Assembly (NCBI GenBank): GCA_945860375.1
Contig: CAMAQR010000120.1
Location: forward strand, 1-5,957
Direction: 5' to 3'
From: Pseudorhodobacter antarcticus
GTDB taxonomy: Bacteria; Pseudomonadota; Alphaproteobacteria; Rhodobacterales; Rhodobacteraceae
DNA length: 5,957 nucleotides
The translations under genes were made by a program, and so were the position numbers. Positions 1 through 5,398 of this stretch are shown here, in pieces. Within the stretch, counting starts at the first letter, position 1. Each line of letters starts with the position of its first letter. The notes below the pieces were generated by a model. That model was given only the letters and a program-made list of their open reading frames with translations, made no database searches and was not told where the DNA came from.

Positions 1-129
1 CTCGAAGGGGAGCTTAAAGCCGCCATCGCCGCCTTCATCGACCACTACAACAACCACCGCTACCACGAGAGCATCGCCAACCTAACGCCAGCAGAGGTCT
101 ACTTTGGGCGTGGCGAAACCATCCTGGCT
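1..129 (+). mobile_element. Right-end fragment of an IS3-family insertion sequence
   Basis: This is the portion of the transposase reading frame that still resembles the family. No terminal inverted repeat or target duplication is visible between 129 and 270. The element therefore appears truncated at this side by deletion or recombination rather than ending naturally. The exact breakpoint is estimated by eye and could be off by about 10 bases. Confidence 0.6.
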
Positions 130-151
130 GTCTCGGGGAATAGCGAGACAG
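128..151. repeat. Perfect 8-bp inverted repeat at the IS breakpoint
   Basis: CTGTCTCG at 128-135 is the exact reverse complement of CGAGACAG at 144-151, separated by an 8-base loop. It sits exactly where the transposase similarity ends. There is no T-run after it on the + strand (AGAACTGGG follows), so it is not a classical intrinsic terminator. It could be a junction-associated palindrome or a fold in the relic's mRNA. Confidence 0.6.
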
Positions 152-163
152 AGAACTGGGCTC

Positions 164-209
164 TTGCTCAAGGACGTTCCTCAGTGTTATCATTTAATAT
201 GTTAACATA
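164..209 (+). promoter_or_regulatory. Candidate promoter with palindromic operator for the oxidoreductase operon
   Basis: A TTGCTC at 164-169 and a TATCAT at 188-193 are spaced by 18 bases and fit a sigma-70-type promoter (about four and five of six consensus bases). Overlapping the expected start site is a perfect 12-bp palindrome TATGTTAACATA at 198-209. A wider, non-concentric pair TGTTAT (185-190) / ATAACA (210-215) flanks it. A dyad at this position is typical of a repressor site, so I infer regulation by a dimeric DNA-binding protein encoded elsewhere. The family of that regulator cannot be told from the site. The promoter is inferred; the palindrome is seen directly. Confidence 0.4.
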
Positions 210-234
210 ATAACATTTCTTTGAGGTCGAACCC

Positions 235-273
235 ATGGCTCATTCCAGTTTATCGAAGGTCTCTCAACTATGA
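235..273 (+). CDS. Possible 12-codon leader ORF coupled to the oxidoreductase
   Basis: ATG at 235 is preceded by GAGGT (223-227) at 7 bases' spacing, a better ribosome-binding site than many full genes have. The frame reads MAHSSLSKVSQL and stops with TGA at 271-273, which overlaps the oxidoreductase ATG at 270-272 in an ATGA arrangement. It may be a leader peptide that feeds ribosomes to the next start by translational coupling. It may equally be chance, or mark a +1 difference from a longer ancestral N-terminus. There is no amino-acid run suggesting attenuation. Confidence 0.25.
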   Translation: MAHSSLSKVSQL

Positions 274-1433
274 GGCGCGCTGCGGACGTCGTTATCGTCG
301 GAGCCGGCCTGCACGGGGCAGGGTTGGCCATGCATTTGGCCAAGGCCGGTGCGGGCTCGATCCTGGTGTTGGAAAAAAGACACCTCGCAGCCGGGCCGAC
401 CGCGAAGTCTGGCGCAATGGTCCGTCCGTTCTTCTCGCAGGCGGTTTATATCCAGCTGGTGCTTGAGGCGACGTCGATTTTCGAGCAGTGGGATGATCAG
501 ATCGGCGGCGACGTTGGGTTCGTGCAACGCGGATTTTTCCGCATTACCAATAGCCTGACGCTAGACCACTTGGGCGGCGATCTGACGCTGATGCGCGATC
601 TGGGCGTTCCCTACGAGTTGATCGCGCATGAAGATCTTTCGCGTGTCTCACCCATTTGCGCTTATCACGGCGAGGAGACGGGCGTCCTGCTGACTAAGGG
701 CGGCTACGCGGACCCAATCCGCACCACAGTCGCACTGGCGGCCGCTGCCCGGCGCCTTGGTGTAGAGTTCGCAGAGGACGTTACCGTGACGGGCATCGAG
801 ACTTCGCGCGGCCGGGTAGAAGCTGTAGTCACCGACAAAGGGCGTGTGGCCACCCATCTAGTTGTCAACTGTGCCGGCGCCTGGAGCACCCATGTCGCAG
901 CCATGGTCGGAGTCGATCTGCCCATTGTTATTCACCGCGTTCCCACGGCACTTTATCGGCGGCCCGAGGCCTTTCGCGTCGAAGGTCCCGTGGTCTCGGA
1001 CGGCGTCAATCAGGTCTACATGCGCTCAGCCGGCGACAGCCACATGCGAGCAGCCCATTTCGGCTGGTCAGCCGATCCGGTGGATCCAGACCGCTATGAC
1101 GAGACGATCTCGCGCGCCCAGCACGACAGCTTGCGCACCCTCGTCGATCGGCGTTTTCCCGCGATGCGGGCCAGCCCCTCGGTTGGCGGCTTCTCCGCGG
1201 TCTACGACATGACCCCGGATGCGCACCCTATTGTCGGACCTGTTGGCGAGACCGAGGGCTTTTGGTGCAATTGCGGTTGGAGCGGTAACGGCTTTGCCAG
1301 CGGCCCAGCAGTTGGCCGCCACCTCGCAGCCCGGATCATGGGCGGCACGAGCGAGGTGGACCTATCCACGTTCGCCTGGCCGCGCGCACCCGATGCCACC
1401 GCCCGCCCGGACGTCAATTGGGTCCACAGATAA
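270..1433 (+). CDS. FAD-dependent oxidoreductase of the DAO family (amine/amino-acid oxidase or dehydrogenase)
   Basis: A 387-residue protein with the DAO/glycine oxidase/sarcosine oxidase fold throughout. The N-terminal Rossmann motif is VVIVGAGLHGAGLA (residues 7-20), with the ribose-binding acid Glu35 at the end of the second strand. VVNCAGAWS (198-206) is the second FAD contact, DMTPDAHPIVGP (313-324) is the family's substrate-domain signature, and GWSGNGFASGPAVG (336-349) is the C-terminal FAD loop. Length is normal for monomeric members or sarcosine oxidase beta-like subunits. Such enzymes oxidise a secondary or primary amine to an imine using FAD in the cytoplasm; the substrate here is unknown. 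By rough alignment the flavin-linking Cys of monomeric sarcosine oxidase is replaced (Ala310), so FAD is probably not attached at that site. The start at 270 has GAAGGT (255-260) at 9 bases' spacing. It is followed after 21 bp by an acetyltransferase gene, probably co-transcribed. No alpha/gamma/delta sarcosine oxidase subunit genes are nearby. Confidence 0.88.
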   Translation: MRRAADVVIVGAGLHGAGLAMHLAKAGAGSILVLEKRHLAAGPTAKSGAMVRPFFSQAVYIQLVLEATSIFEQWDDQIGGDVGFVQRGFFRITNSLTLDHLGGDLTLMRDLGVPYELIAHEDLSRVSPICAYHGEETGVLLTKGGYADPIRTTVALAAAARRLGVEFAEDVTVTGIETSRGRVEAVVTDKGRVATHLVVNCAGAWSTHVAAMVGVDLPIVIHRVPTALYRRPEAFRVEGPVVSDGVNQVYMRSAGDSHMRAAHFGWSADPVDPDRYDETISRAQHDSLRTLVDRRFPAMRASPSVGGFSAVYDMTPDAHPIVGPVGETEGFWCNCGWSGNGFASGPAVGRHLAARIMGGTSEVDLSTFAWPRAPDATARPDVNWVHR

Positions 1434-1454
1434 GCCTGCGATCCGCAAATCAGT

Positions 1455-2426
1455 ATGAACACCATCGAACGCCACACGGCTCCCCTCTCAGAGGTGCTGC
1501 GCATCGATCTGACAGAGTTCTGGTCGAACATCTTCCAGACTTCATTTGCCGAACTGCAGATCGTCCTGGTGGGAGGTGAGGTTGGGCAAAATGTCGACAC
1601 AATCTGGATCGCGCGCGAGGGGGCTACGATCACGGCCACCTGCCACCTGACCGTAAGCCGGCTTAATCCTCGGATTGGAGGGTTGGGAGAAATTGCCACG
1701 GCCCCACAGTCTCGAGGTAAGGGGCTTGCAGCGCAGCTCGTCGAGCGGGCGATTGTCGCGGCAACCGCGTCTGGCTGCACCCAACTCGTGCTTGGAACGG
1801 TCAATAAAACGGCGGCGCGGCTCTATGCAAAATTTGGCTTCCGTTATCTGCCCGGAACGCGCGTGATGCTGCGCAATGCTGACGGGACGGAGGGTTTGGG
1901 TTCAGCCCCGTTTGATCGGCGAGATATCAAAATCGTGGCTGGTGCCCCCTGCCATCGCCTGACAATCATTCCGCCGATCCTGACAGCAACAGATCATGCG
2001 ATCCTTGATGCGAATGTCGAGCTGATCGCAACTCGGCTGGCCGACCAGACATCGTGCATGGGGCTTTATCCGCGCTACGAAAGGCTCGCTAAAAAGGGGG
2101 GGCAATGGTTCGTGGCGCAAGCTTCAAACGGCCTCACCATTGGAATTGCCAGTGTGATTGGGGTGACATCGGGCATCGCCCAAGTGGATGGCTTTGTGGT
2201 GCCGAAAGTGGGGGCTGATGTGCTTGCCAGTCTGTTCCAAGCGGCGATCCTATGGGGTGAGGCGATGGGATTTGCCATCCAATCGGTATGCGGGGTCGAT
2301 GATCTTAACAAGCGGGCCGTCATCGTGGCCCAAGACAGTGGCTACGAGGAGACTGCGCTCCTTACTATTGCTGGGCATCCCGTTCCCATTCTTCGCTTTT
2401 CGCCAAAGCTTGATAGGCTACGCTGA
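1455..2426 (+). CDS. GNAT-family N-acetyltransferase with a degenerate second GNAT-like domain
   Basis: A 323-residue protein, about twice the length of a single GNAT domain. Residues about 10-140 form a typical GNAT domain. Motif A is GLGEIATAPQSRGKGLAAQL (76-95), with the acetyl-CoA pyrophosphate loop Q85-S-R-G-K-G-L. Motif B is NKTAARLYAKFGFRYL (117-132), with the usual Asn and the Tyr124 that often acts as general acid. Residues about 210-315 have the same rhythm: a strand (AQVDGFVVP, 242-250), a helix (ADVLASLFQAAILWGEAMGF), a strand (IQSVCGV), DLNKRAVIVAQDSGYEE (283-299) and a final strand. The loop there (PKVGADV) lacks the Q/R-x-x-G-x-G/A consensus, so this half probably does not bind acetyl-CoA in the usual way. 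The gene starts 21 bp after the oxidoreductase stop with no clear Shine-Dalgarno, which suggests re-initiation or coupling. The acceptor substrate is unknown. Confidence 0.8.
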   Translation: MNTIERHTAPLSEVLRIDLTEFWSNIFQTSFAELQIVLVGGEVGQNVDTIWIAREGATITATCHLTVSRLNPRIGGLGEIATAPQSRGKGLAAQLVERAIVAATASGCTQLVLGTVNKTAARLYAKFGFRYLPGTRVMLRNADGTEGLGSAPFDRRDIKIVAGAPCHRLTIIPPILTATDHAILDANVELIATRLADQTSCMGLYPRYERLAKKGGQWFVAQASNGLTIGIASVIGVTSGIAQVDGFVVPKVGADVLASLFQAAILWGEAMGFAIQSVCGVDDLNKRAVIVAQDSGYEETALLTIAGHPVPILRFSPKLDRLR

Positions 2427-2447
2427 GCCATGAATTTCTAGCGCGTC

Positions 2448-2478
2448 AAAAAAACGCCGACACCTCGTGTCGTCCGCG
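2448..2478 (-). terminator. Intrinsic terminator, leftward
   Basis: CGACAC (2458-2463) and GTGTCG (2467-2472) form a 6-bp stem with a 3-base loop. CGC (2455-2457) can pair with GCG (2476-2478) across a 3-base bulge. Read on the - strand the stem is followed directly by seven T (A-run at 2448-2454). This is the classical layout for a terminator acting on leftward transcription, most simply from the secreted-protein gene ending at 2686. It also shields the oxidoreductase/GNAT operon from antisense transcription. Confidence 0.6.
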
Positions 2479-2611
2479 TCCACGTCAATGGTGACAATAC
2501 CACTCCCACATCCCCAATGGCCGGGTACAAGGCACCGGGCAAAGAAATATCCGCAGGTCCAGTCGATCTATGGATCACTGAGGGTTTTGGTCCCGAATCC
2601 TAAATTGATCA

Positions 2612-2640
2612 TCGCAGGAAAAATCGTTTTTTCGCTGCGA
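2612..2640. repeat. 12-bp inverted repeat (hairpin) in the convergent intergenic region
   Basis: TCGCAGGAAAAA (2612-2623) pairs with TTTTTCGCTGCGA (2628-2640) with a single bulged G at 2634, leaving a four-base TCGT loop. It lies 45 bp beyond the stop of the - strand gene, between two converging genes. No T-run follows on either strand, so it is either a hairpin-only barrier or a stabilising 3'-end structure rather than a textbook terminator. Confidence 0.55.
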
Positions 2641-2685
2641 CGAAAGTGCCAAGGTCATCAAAATAGTGTCTGAGGCAACCGCCGC

Positions 2686-3339
2686 TTAGCCGCCCGTCAT
2701 CATCCCAACCACAATCAGCACCTGATAGTCTTGCTTGCTGCAACCCTGAAGGGTGGGCATGACGGTGCTAGGGCTCATCGGAAACGCACTCCGCGGCGCG
2801 TTGTCCGGGGTGCAGGCTTGACCCGTGCTGGTCTGGGCGTAGCGCGCGGCGCGGCATCCGAAATGGGTCACATCGTAAACGCTGGCCCCATCGGCAAGGC
2901 TCCAACATTGCTTACCGGTCGCATCAGGCGCTTGGACGGTCAGAACAGACGTTATTGACCGTCCGCCCGTCACAACATATTGTCCCGCAGGAAGGGGAAA
3001 GATGGGGGCTTCCATGATCAGGCCGTGTTCTTCCAGCCACCAAGCATTGGGATCAAAGGTCCAGCCCGCCGGGGCAATATAAGCATGCGCCACAAGGTCG
3101 GCATAATCACCGATCGCGATGCCGCGCGGGCCCGGATCAATCGCCCAAAGGCCCCAAGTCTGCGCATCTTGGCCTGAAGTCGCCTGCGCATCGCCGAGAG
3201 CTGCGATGTATTGGGTGGCAATAGGCTCAAAAGTCGCCTCGGCCTGCGCCGGAAGGACCGTTGCAAGAAAGCTGACAGCGAGCAGGCTTACGCAGAACCG
3301 GCCGGCCAACTCTGTCTTGGCTTTGATTTTTTCCAACAT
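2686..3339 (-). CDS. Secreted/periplasmic protein of unknown function, four-cysteine
   Basis: A 217-residue protein. I place the start at 3339 rather than the longer frame beginning at 3420, because AAGGAG (3346-3351) lies 6 bases upstream and a textbook signal peptide begins here. That peptide has a basic N-region (MLEKIKAKTELAGR), a hydrophobic core to about residue 29, and probable signal peptidase I cleavage after A-Q-A at residue 33. The Cys16 inside the core is not in a lipobox. The mature part is rich in Trp and Gly/Pro motifs: WGLWAIDPGPRG (62-73), WWLEEHGLI (100-108), SLADGASVYDVTHFGC (147-162). It has four cysteines (145, 162, 176, 200), enough for two disulfides if exported. I recognise the style as a hypothetical protein seen in alphaproteobacteria but cannot name a family or function. 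It is transcribed alone, convergent with the GNAT gene. Confidence 0.75.
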   Translation of the reverse strand: MLEKIKAKTELAGRFCVSLLAVSFLATVLPAQAEATFEPIATQYIAALGDAQATSGQDAQTWGLWAIDPGPRGIAIGDYADLVAHAYIAPAGWTFDPNAWWLEEHGLIMEAPIFPLPAGQYVVTGGRSITSVLTVQAPDATGKQCWSLADGASVYDVTHFGCRAARYAQTSTGQACTPDNAPRSAFPMSPSTVMPTLQGCSKQDYQVLIVVGMMTGG

Positions 3340-3492
3340 CTCTTGCTCCTTGACCACGGCCCTATCCATTCGAACGCGCGCACACTTTCTAAACACTAGG
3401 GCGTTTGCGCGGGAAGGCAAAAGCTACCGCATTGTTTGATCACCCTGTCTAGGGGAACATTAGAACCGCAAGGAAGCGAGGCTGCGTTGCTT

Positions 3493-3683
3493 TCAAACCT
3501 GCGTCAGGGCGGACAGTCGTGTTGAAACGACATTGCATGAAAGGGTGGCGGCGCAATCGGGCACGAGCAGGTCGGAATTCTCAAAAAAACGCATCTCAAA
3601 CCAAACTTTATACTTTTTGCGCAGTTCCCAACGTAAATCTTTAACGAATTGTGGTATTAAGGCGTCACGAAGACCAAACCACA
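3493..3683 (-). CDS. Possible small ORF (63 aa), unsupported by a ribosome site
   Basis: ATG at 3683 opens a frame to TGA at 3493-3495. The first 35 residues look unusually protein-like for intergenic DNA: MWFGLRDALIPQFVKDLRWE and then a basic, aromatic stretch that could form an amphipathic helix. Against it, only an A-run precedes the ATG (no Shine-Dalgarno). Codons in the first half use A/T third positions far more than the neighbours, and the same bases make a + strand hairpin with a T-run. I do not recognise a family. It may be a small, recently acquired gene or chance. Confidence 0.2.
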
Positions 3684-3691
3684 TTTTTTTT
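3650..3691 (+). terminator. Hairpin plus eight-T run in the transporter leader (possible attenuator)
   Basis: TGTGGT (3650-3655) is the reverse complement of ACCACA (3678-3683), and eight T follow at once (3684-3691). The 22-base interior can add a small GTC/GAC stem. No rightward gene lies upstream that would need terminating. If transcription of the transporter starts near the TATACT at 3609-3614, this would be a leader terminator about 60 bases before the start codon, a placement seen in attenuators and riboswitches. No known riboswitch core is recognised. Confidence 0.35.
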
Positions 3692-3750
3692 ACAAGACCG
3701 TCATGCGCCGCTGTCCTAGCGCGGCCTGACGCAGCGCGGGAGTGACGGGT

Positions 3751-4674
3751 GTGACAATTTCGCGGTATCAGACGCCCTTTGCGGGGATGACGGCAGATCT
3801 TTATGCCTCGCTCCTGATGATCGCAGCCTTTGCCGTGTTCAGCGCCATGTCGGTTTTCATGCGGATGATCAGCGGACACATCGCCGTGCCGCAGGTGATC
3901 TTGATCCGTCAGGTTATGGCCCTGATCTTAATGGCGCCGCAATATTGGGCAGCGCGGCAGGTTATCTTGCATCCCACCGGGTTAAGCCTGCATCTGACGC
4001 GTGGGGTTCTGGCGATAGGCTCGATGTTTTGCGGGCTGACGTCGATCATCCATATCCCTTTGGCAGATGCCACGGCGATCAGCATGGCCGAGGTGCTGAT
4101 CGCCACGGCCTTCGCCGCGACCTTGCTGCGCGAACCCATCGGCTGGCGGCGCTGGTTGGCGGCGGCAGTGGGATTTGGGGGGGTTGCGATCATGATCCGT
4201 CCGTTTGGCACGGGCTTTGATGTCTATGCGCTGCTGGCCCTGGCCGGATCGGTGGGGGGGGCGGCCAGCATGATCGCCATTCGACTTGGGTCGCGGCATG
4301 ATACCACGATCACCGTTTTGTTCTGGCAGGGTTTGGTGGTGGCCGTGCTGTCTGCGCCCGTGGCGATCTGGGTTTGGGTCACCCCCACGTGGCATGAGGC
4401 GATGATCCTTTTAATCATGGGGGTGATCTTCACCGCCGGAAATTGGCTTTACACCGCCGCGATCCGCATCGGCCGTGCCTCTGCCGTCGCACCCTTGGGG
4501 TATTTGCGGCTGATTATGATGGCAGGCATCGGCTGGACCATTTATGGCGAAGTGCCAACGTGGGCCACGCTCGTCGGCGGCTTTTTGGTCATAGGCTCGG
4601 CCACTTACACCATCATGCGTAACGCCCTGCGCGCCAGCCCCCTGCCCCCGGCAAGCCCTACCCCGCAAGGATAG
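3751..4674 (+). CDS. DMT-superfamily transporter, EamA (RhaT-like) family
   Basis: The protein has 307 residues from GTG at 3751, which has GGGAG (3738-3742) 8 bases upstream. GTG at 3742 in the same frame would add three residues, but the Shine-Dalgarno would overlap it; ATG at 3787 is another possible start with no ribosome site. The chain is almost wholly hydrophobic and fits ten transmembrane helices in two EamA repeats, at roughly residues 18-152 and 159-290. Each repeat carries the acid-Pro turn common in the family: LLREPIGW (125-132) and YGEVPTW (265-271). The C-terminal tail is short, proline-rich and probably cytoplasmic. Members export or import amino acids, metabolites or nucleotide sugars across the inner membrane; the substrate cannot be read from sequence. 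It is a single gene, convergent with the YdeI-type gene. Confidence 0.88.
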   Translation: MTISRYQTPFAGMTADLYASLLMIAAFAVFSAMSVFMRMISGHIAVPQVILIRQVMALILMAPQYWAARQVILHPTGLSLHLTRGVLAIGSMFCGLTSIIHIPLADATAISMAEVLIATAFAATLLREPIGWRRWLAAAVGFGGVAIMIRPFGTGFDVYALLALAGSVGGAASMIAIRLGSRHDTTITVLFWQGLVVAVLSAPVAIWVWVTPTWHEAMILLIMGVIFTAGNWLYTAAIRIGRASAVAPLGYLRLIMMAGIGWTIYGEVPTWATLVGGFLVIGSATYTIMRNALRASPLPPASPTPQG

Positions 4675-4745
4675 GGGCTGCCGAGCATTATCAGCAGCCA
4701 AGGGGACAAGCTTGCAAATCGGTGCGCCTTAATCCAGCTGCCCAA

Positions 4746-4766
4746 CCGCCCGCTGCGGACATTTTT
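4746..4766 (+). terminator. Weak candidate terminator after the transporter
   Basis: CCGC (4746-4749) and GCGG (4755-4758) form a short GC stem with a 5-base loop. ACA and five T (4762-4766) follow, just before the end of the convergent gene. A second inverted repeat, GGCTGC (4676-4681) / GCAGCC (4694-4699), lies just after the transporter stop but has no T-run. Either could help end rightward transcription in this 97-bp convergent gap; neither is strong. Confidence 0.25.
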
Positions 4767-4771
4767 GCGGA

Positions 4772-5398
4772 TCAATATTCGTTCGCGCCCTTACCAGCAA
4801 TGATCTTAGCCCGAAATTTTTCGATCCGGGCCACACGGGTGGCCGCCGCCTTCGCCCCTTTCAGCACAATGACATAGCTGTTTTGACGCCCCGGGGTCAG
4901 AGCATGAAAAGCCTCGGCAAGCTCAGGATCTGCGTCCATCGCCCCGACCATTTCTTCCGGCAATTCGATCTCGCGTATGACTTTCTCTGCCTTGATCCCG
5001 GCCGCCGCGTATCCCATCGCCTCTGCTAGATACGCACGGATCACCGCGGCCTTGGCTCCAACGTCCACCAGATCGGCAAATCGGATGGCATCGGAATTTT
5101 GCGTGTTCGGTCCTTGCCGATCCAACACTCCCTCAGGGTCCTTCAATAACGTAGCATTCATAAACGTCAGCCGAAAATCGCCTCGGAATGCCACGATGAT
5201 GACAATGTTTCGCCCCGCGTGCATATAGCACGGATGCCCCCATTTCACCGTCTCTTGCAGCCCCAATCCCAGGCATATTTCGCGCAGCGCATCCACTCCA
5301 GCGGACCATTTGCGGACCGAACAATCGGGCGTTGCAAACCGGACGCAGCGCCCACATCCTAGCGTGAAGAAGTCTTCGATCTCGGTAATCATTGCCAT
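4772..5398 (-). CDS. YdeI/OmpD-associated, DUF1801-type protein
   Basis: A 208-residue protein. ATG at 5398 is chosen because GGAGGAGG (complement of 5408-5415) lies 9 bases upstream; a longer frame to 5425 would place that site inside the gene. The middle (about residues 38-90) matches the DUF1801-like fold, with LGLQETVKWGHPCYMHAG (45-62) containing the conserved KWG-P-Y core. The C-terminus (163-199), AFHALTPGRQ then a YVIVLKGAK and TRVARIEKF pattern, is the YdeI/OmpD-associated motif. Members are small cytoplasmic proteins of poorly known role; some were linked to bacteriocin or stress protection. The N-terminus has GCGRC (14-18) and a further Cys26, a possible metal or redox site in this subfamily. 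Transcribed alone on the - strand. Confidence 0.78.
   Translation of the reverse strand: MAMITEIEDFFTLGCGRCVRFATPDCSVRKWSAGVDALREICLGLGLQETVKWGHPCYMHAGRNIVIIVAFRGDFRLTFMNATLLKDPEGVLDRQGPNTQNSDAIRFADLVDVGAKAAVIRAYLAEAMGYAAAGIKAEKVIREIELPEEMVGAMDADPELAEAFHALTPGRQNSYVIVLKGAKAAATRVARIEKFRAKIIAGKGANEY

Larger units (their letters stand above)
1..210 (+). pseudogene. IS3-family transposase (OrfB), C-terminal remnant with aberrant tail
   Basis: Frame 1 is open from the left edge to TAA at 208-210. Residues 1-43 read like the end of the rve integrase core of IS3-family OrfB transposases, with the hallmark HYNNHRYHESIANLTPAEV (residues 15-33) followed by YFGRGETIL (34-42). In the family this block follows the last acidic residue of the DDE site and precedes a basic tail of roughly 25 residues (typically RERIKR-like). 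Here resemblance stops after about residue 43 (base 129); the next 26 residues (VSGNSETEN...) are not basic and look like read-through into flanking DNA. I infer that the right end of the element, including its terminal inverted repeat, has been lost, so the gene is a non-functional relic. The left part lies outside the window, so whether the rest is intact cannot be judged. Confidence 0.85.
3340..3750. other. Divergent intergenic region with an AT-rich island
   Basis: It separates the leftward secreted-protein gene from the rightward transporter. The part nearest 3339 holds the strong AAGGAG ribosome site; no convincing promoter stands out by eye for the leftward gene. From about 3580 to 3695 the base composition drops sharply into A/T runs, including TATACT at 3609-3614 (a possible rightward -10 without a good -35), a hairpin and an eight-T run. 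Two long frames cross it on opposite strands, but both overlap the transporter or lack start signals. Confidence 0.6.

Noticed and set aside
270..1433. Naming the oxidoreductase as sarcosine oxidase subunit beta
   Set aside because: The fold fits, but the alpha, gamma and delta subunit genes are absent and no substrate-specific residues can be assigned by eye, so only the family level is claimed.
1202..1804. A 200-residue - strand frame across the oxidoreductase/GNAT junction
   Set aside because: It is antisense to two genes with clear domain motifs, and its Ser/Arg/Pro-rich content is typical of a shadow frame in GC-rich DNA.
2467..2673. A 68-residue + strand frame in the gap after the GNAT gene
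   Set aside because: There is no ribosome site and no recognisable motif, its composition is unlike the neighbours, and it overlaps both terminator-like hairpins.
3537..3644. A 35-codon + strand frame as a leader peptide for the transporter
   Set aside because: It has no Shine-Dalgarno and no run of a single regulatory amino acid, and it is merely basic; it is probably chance.
3493..3879. A longer 128-residue - strand frame through the transporter start
   Set aside because: The N-terminal half is antisense to the well-supported transporter and is His/Arg-rich, as expected of a shadow frame. Only the part from 3683 was kept, at low confidence.
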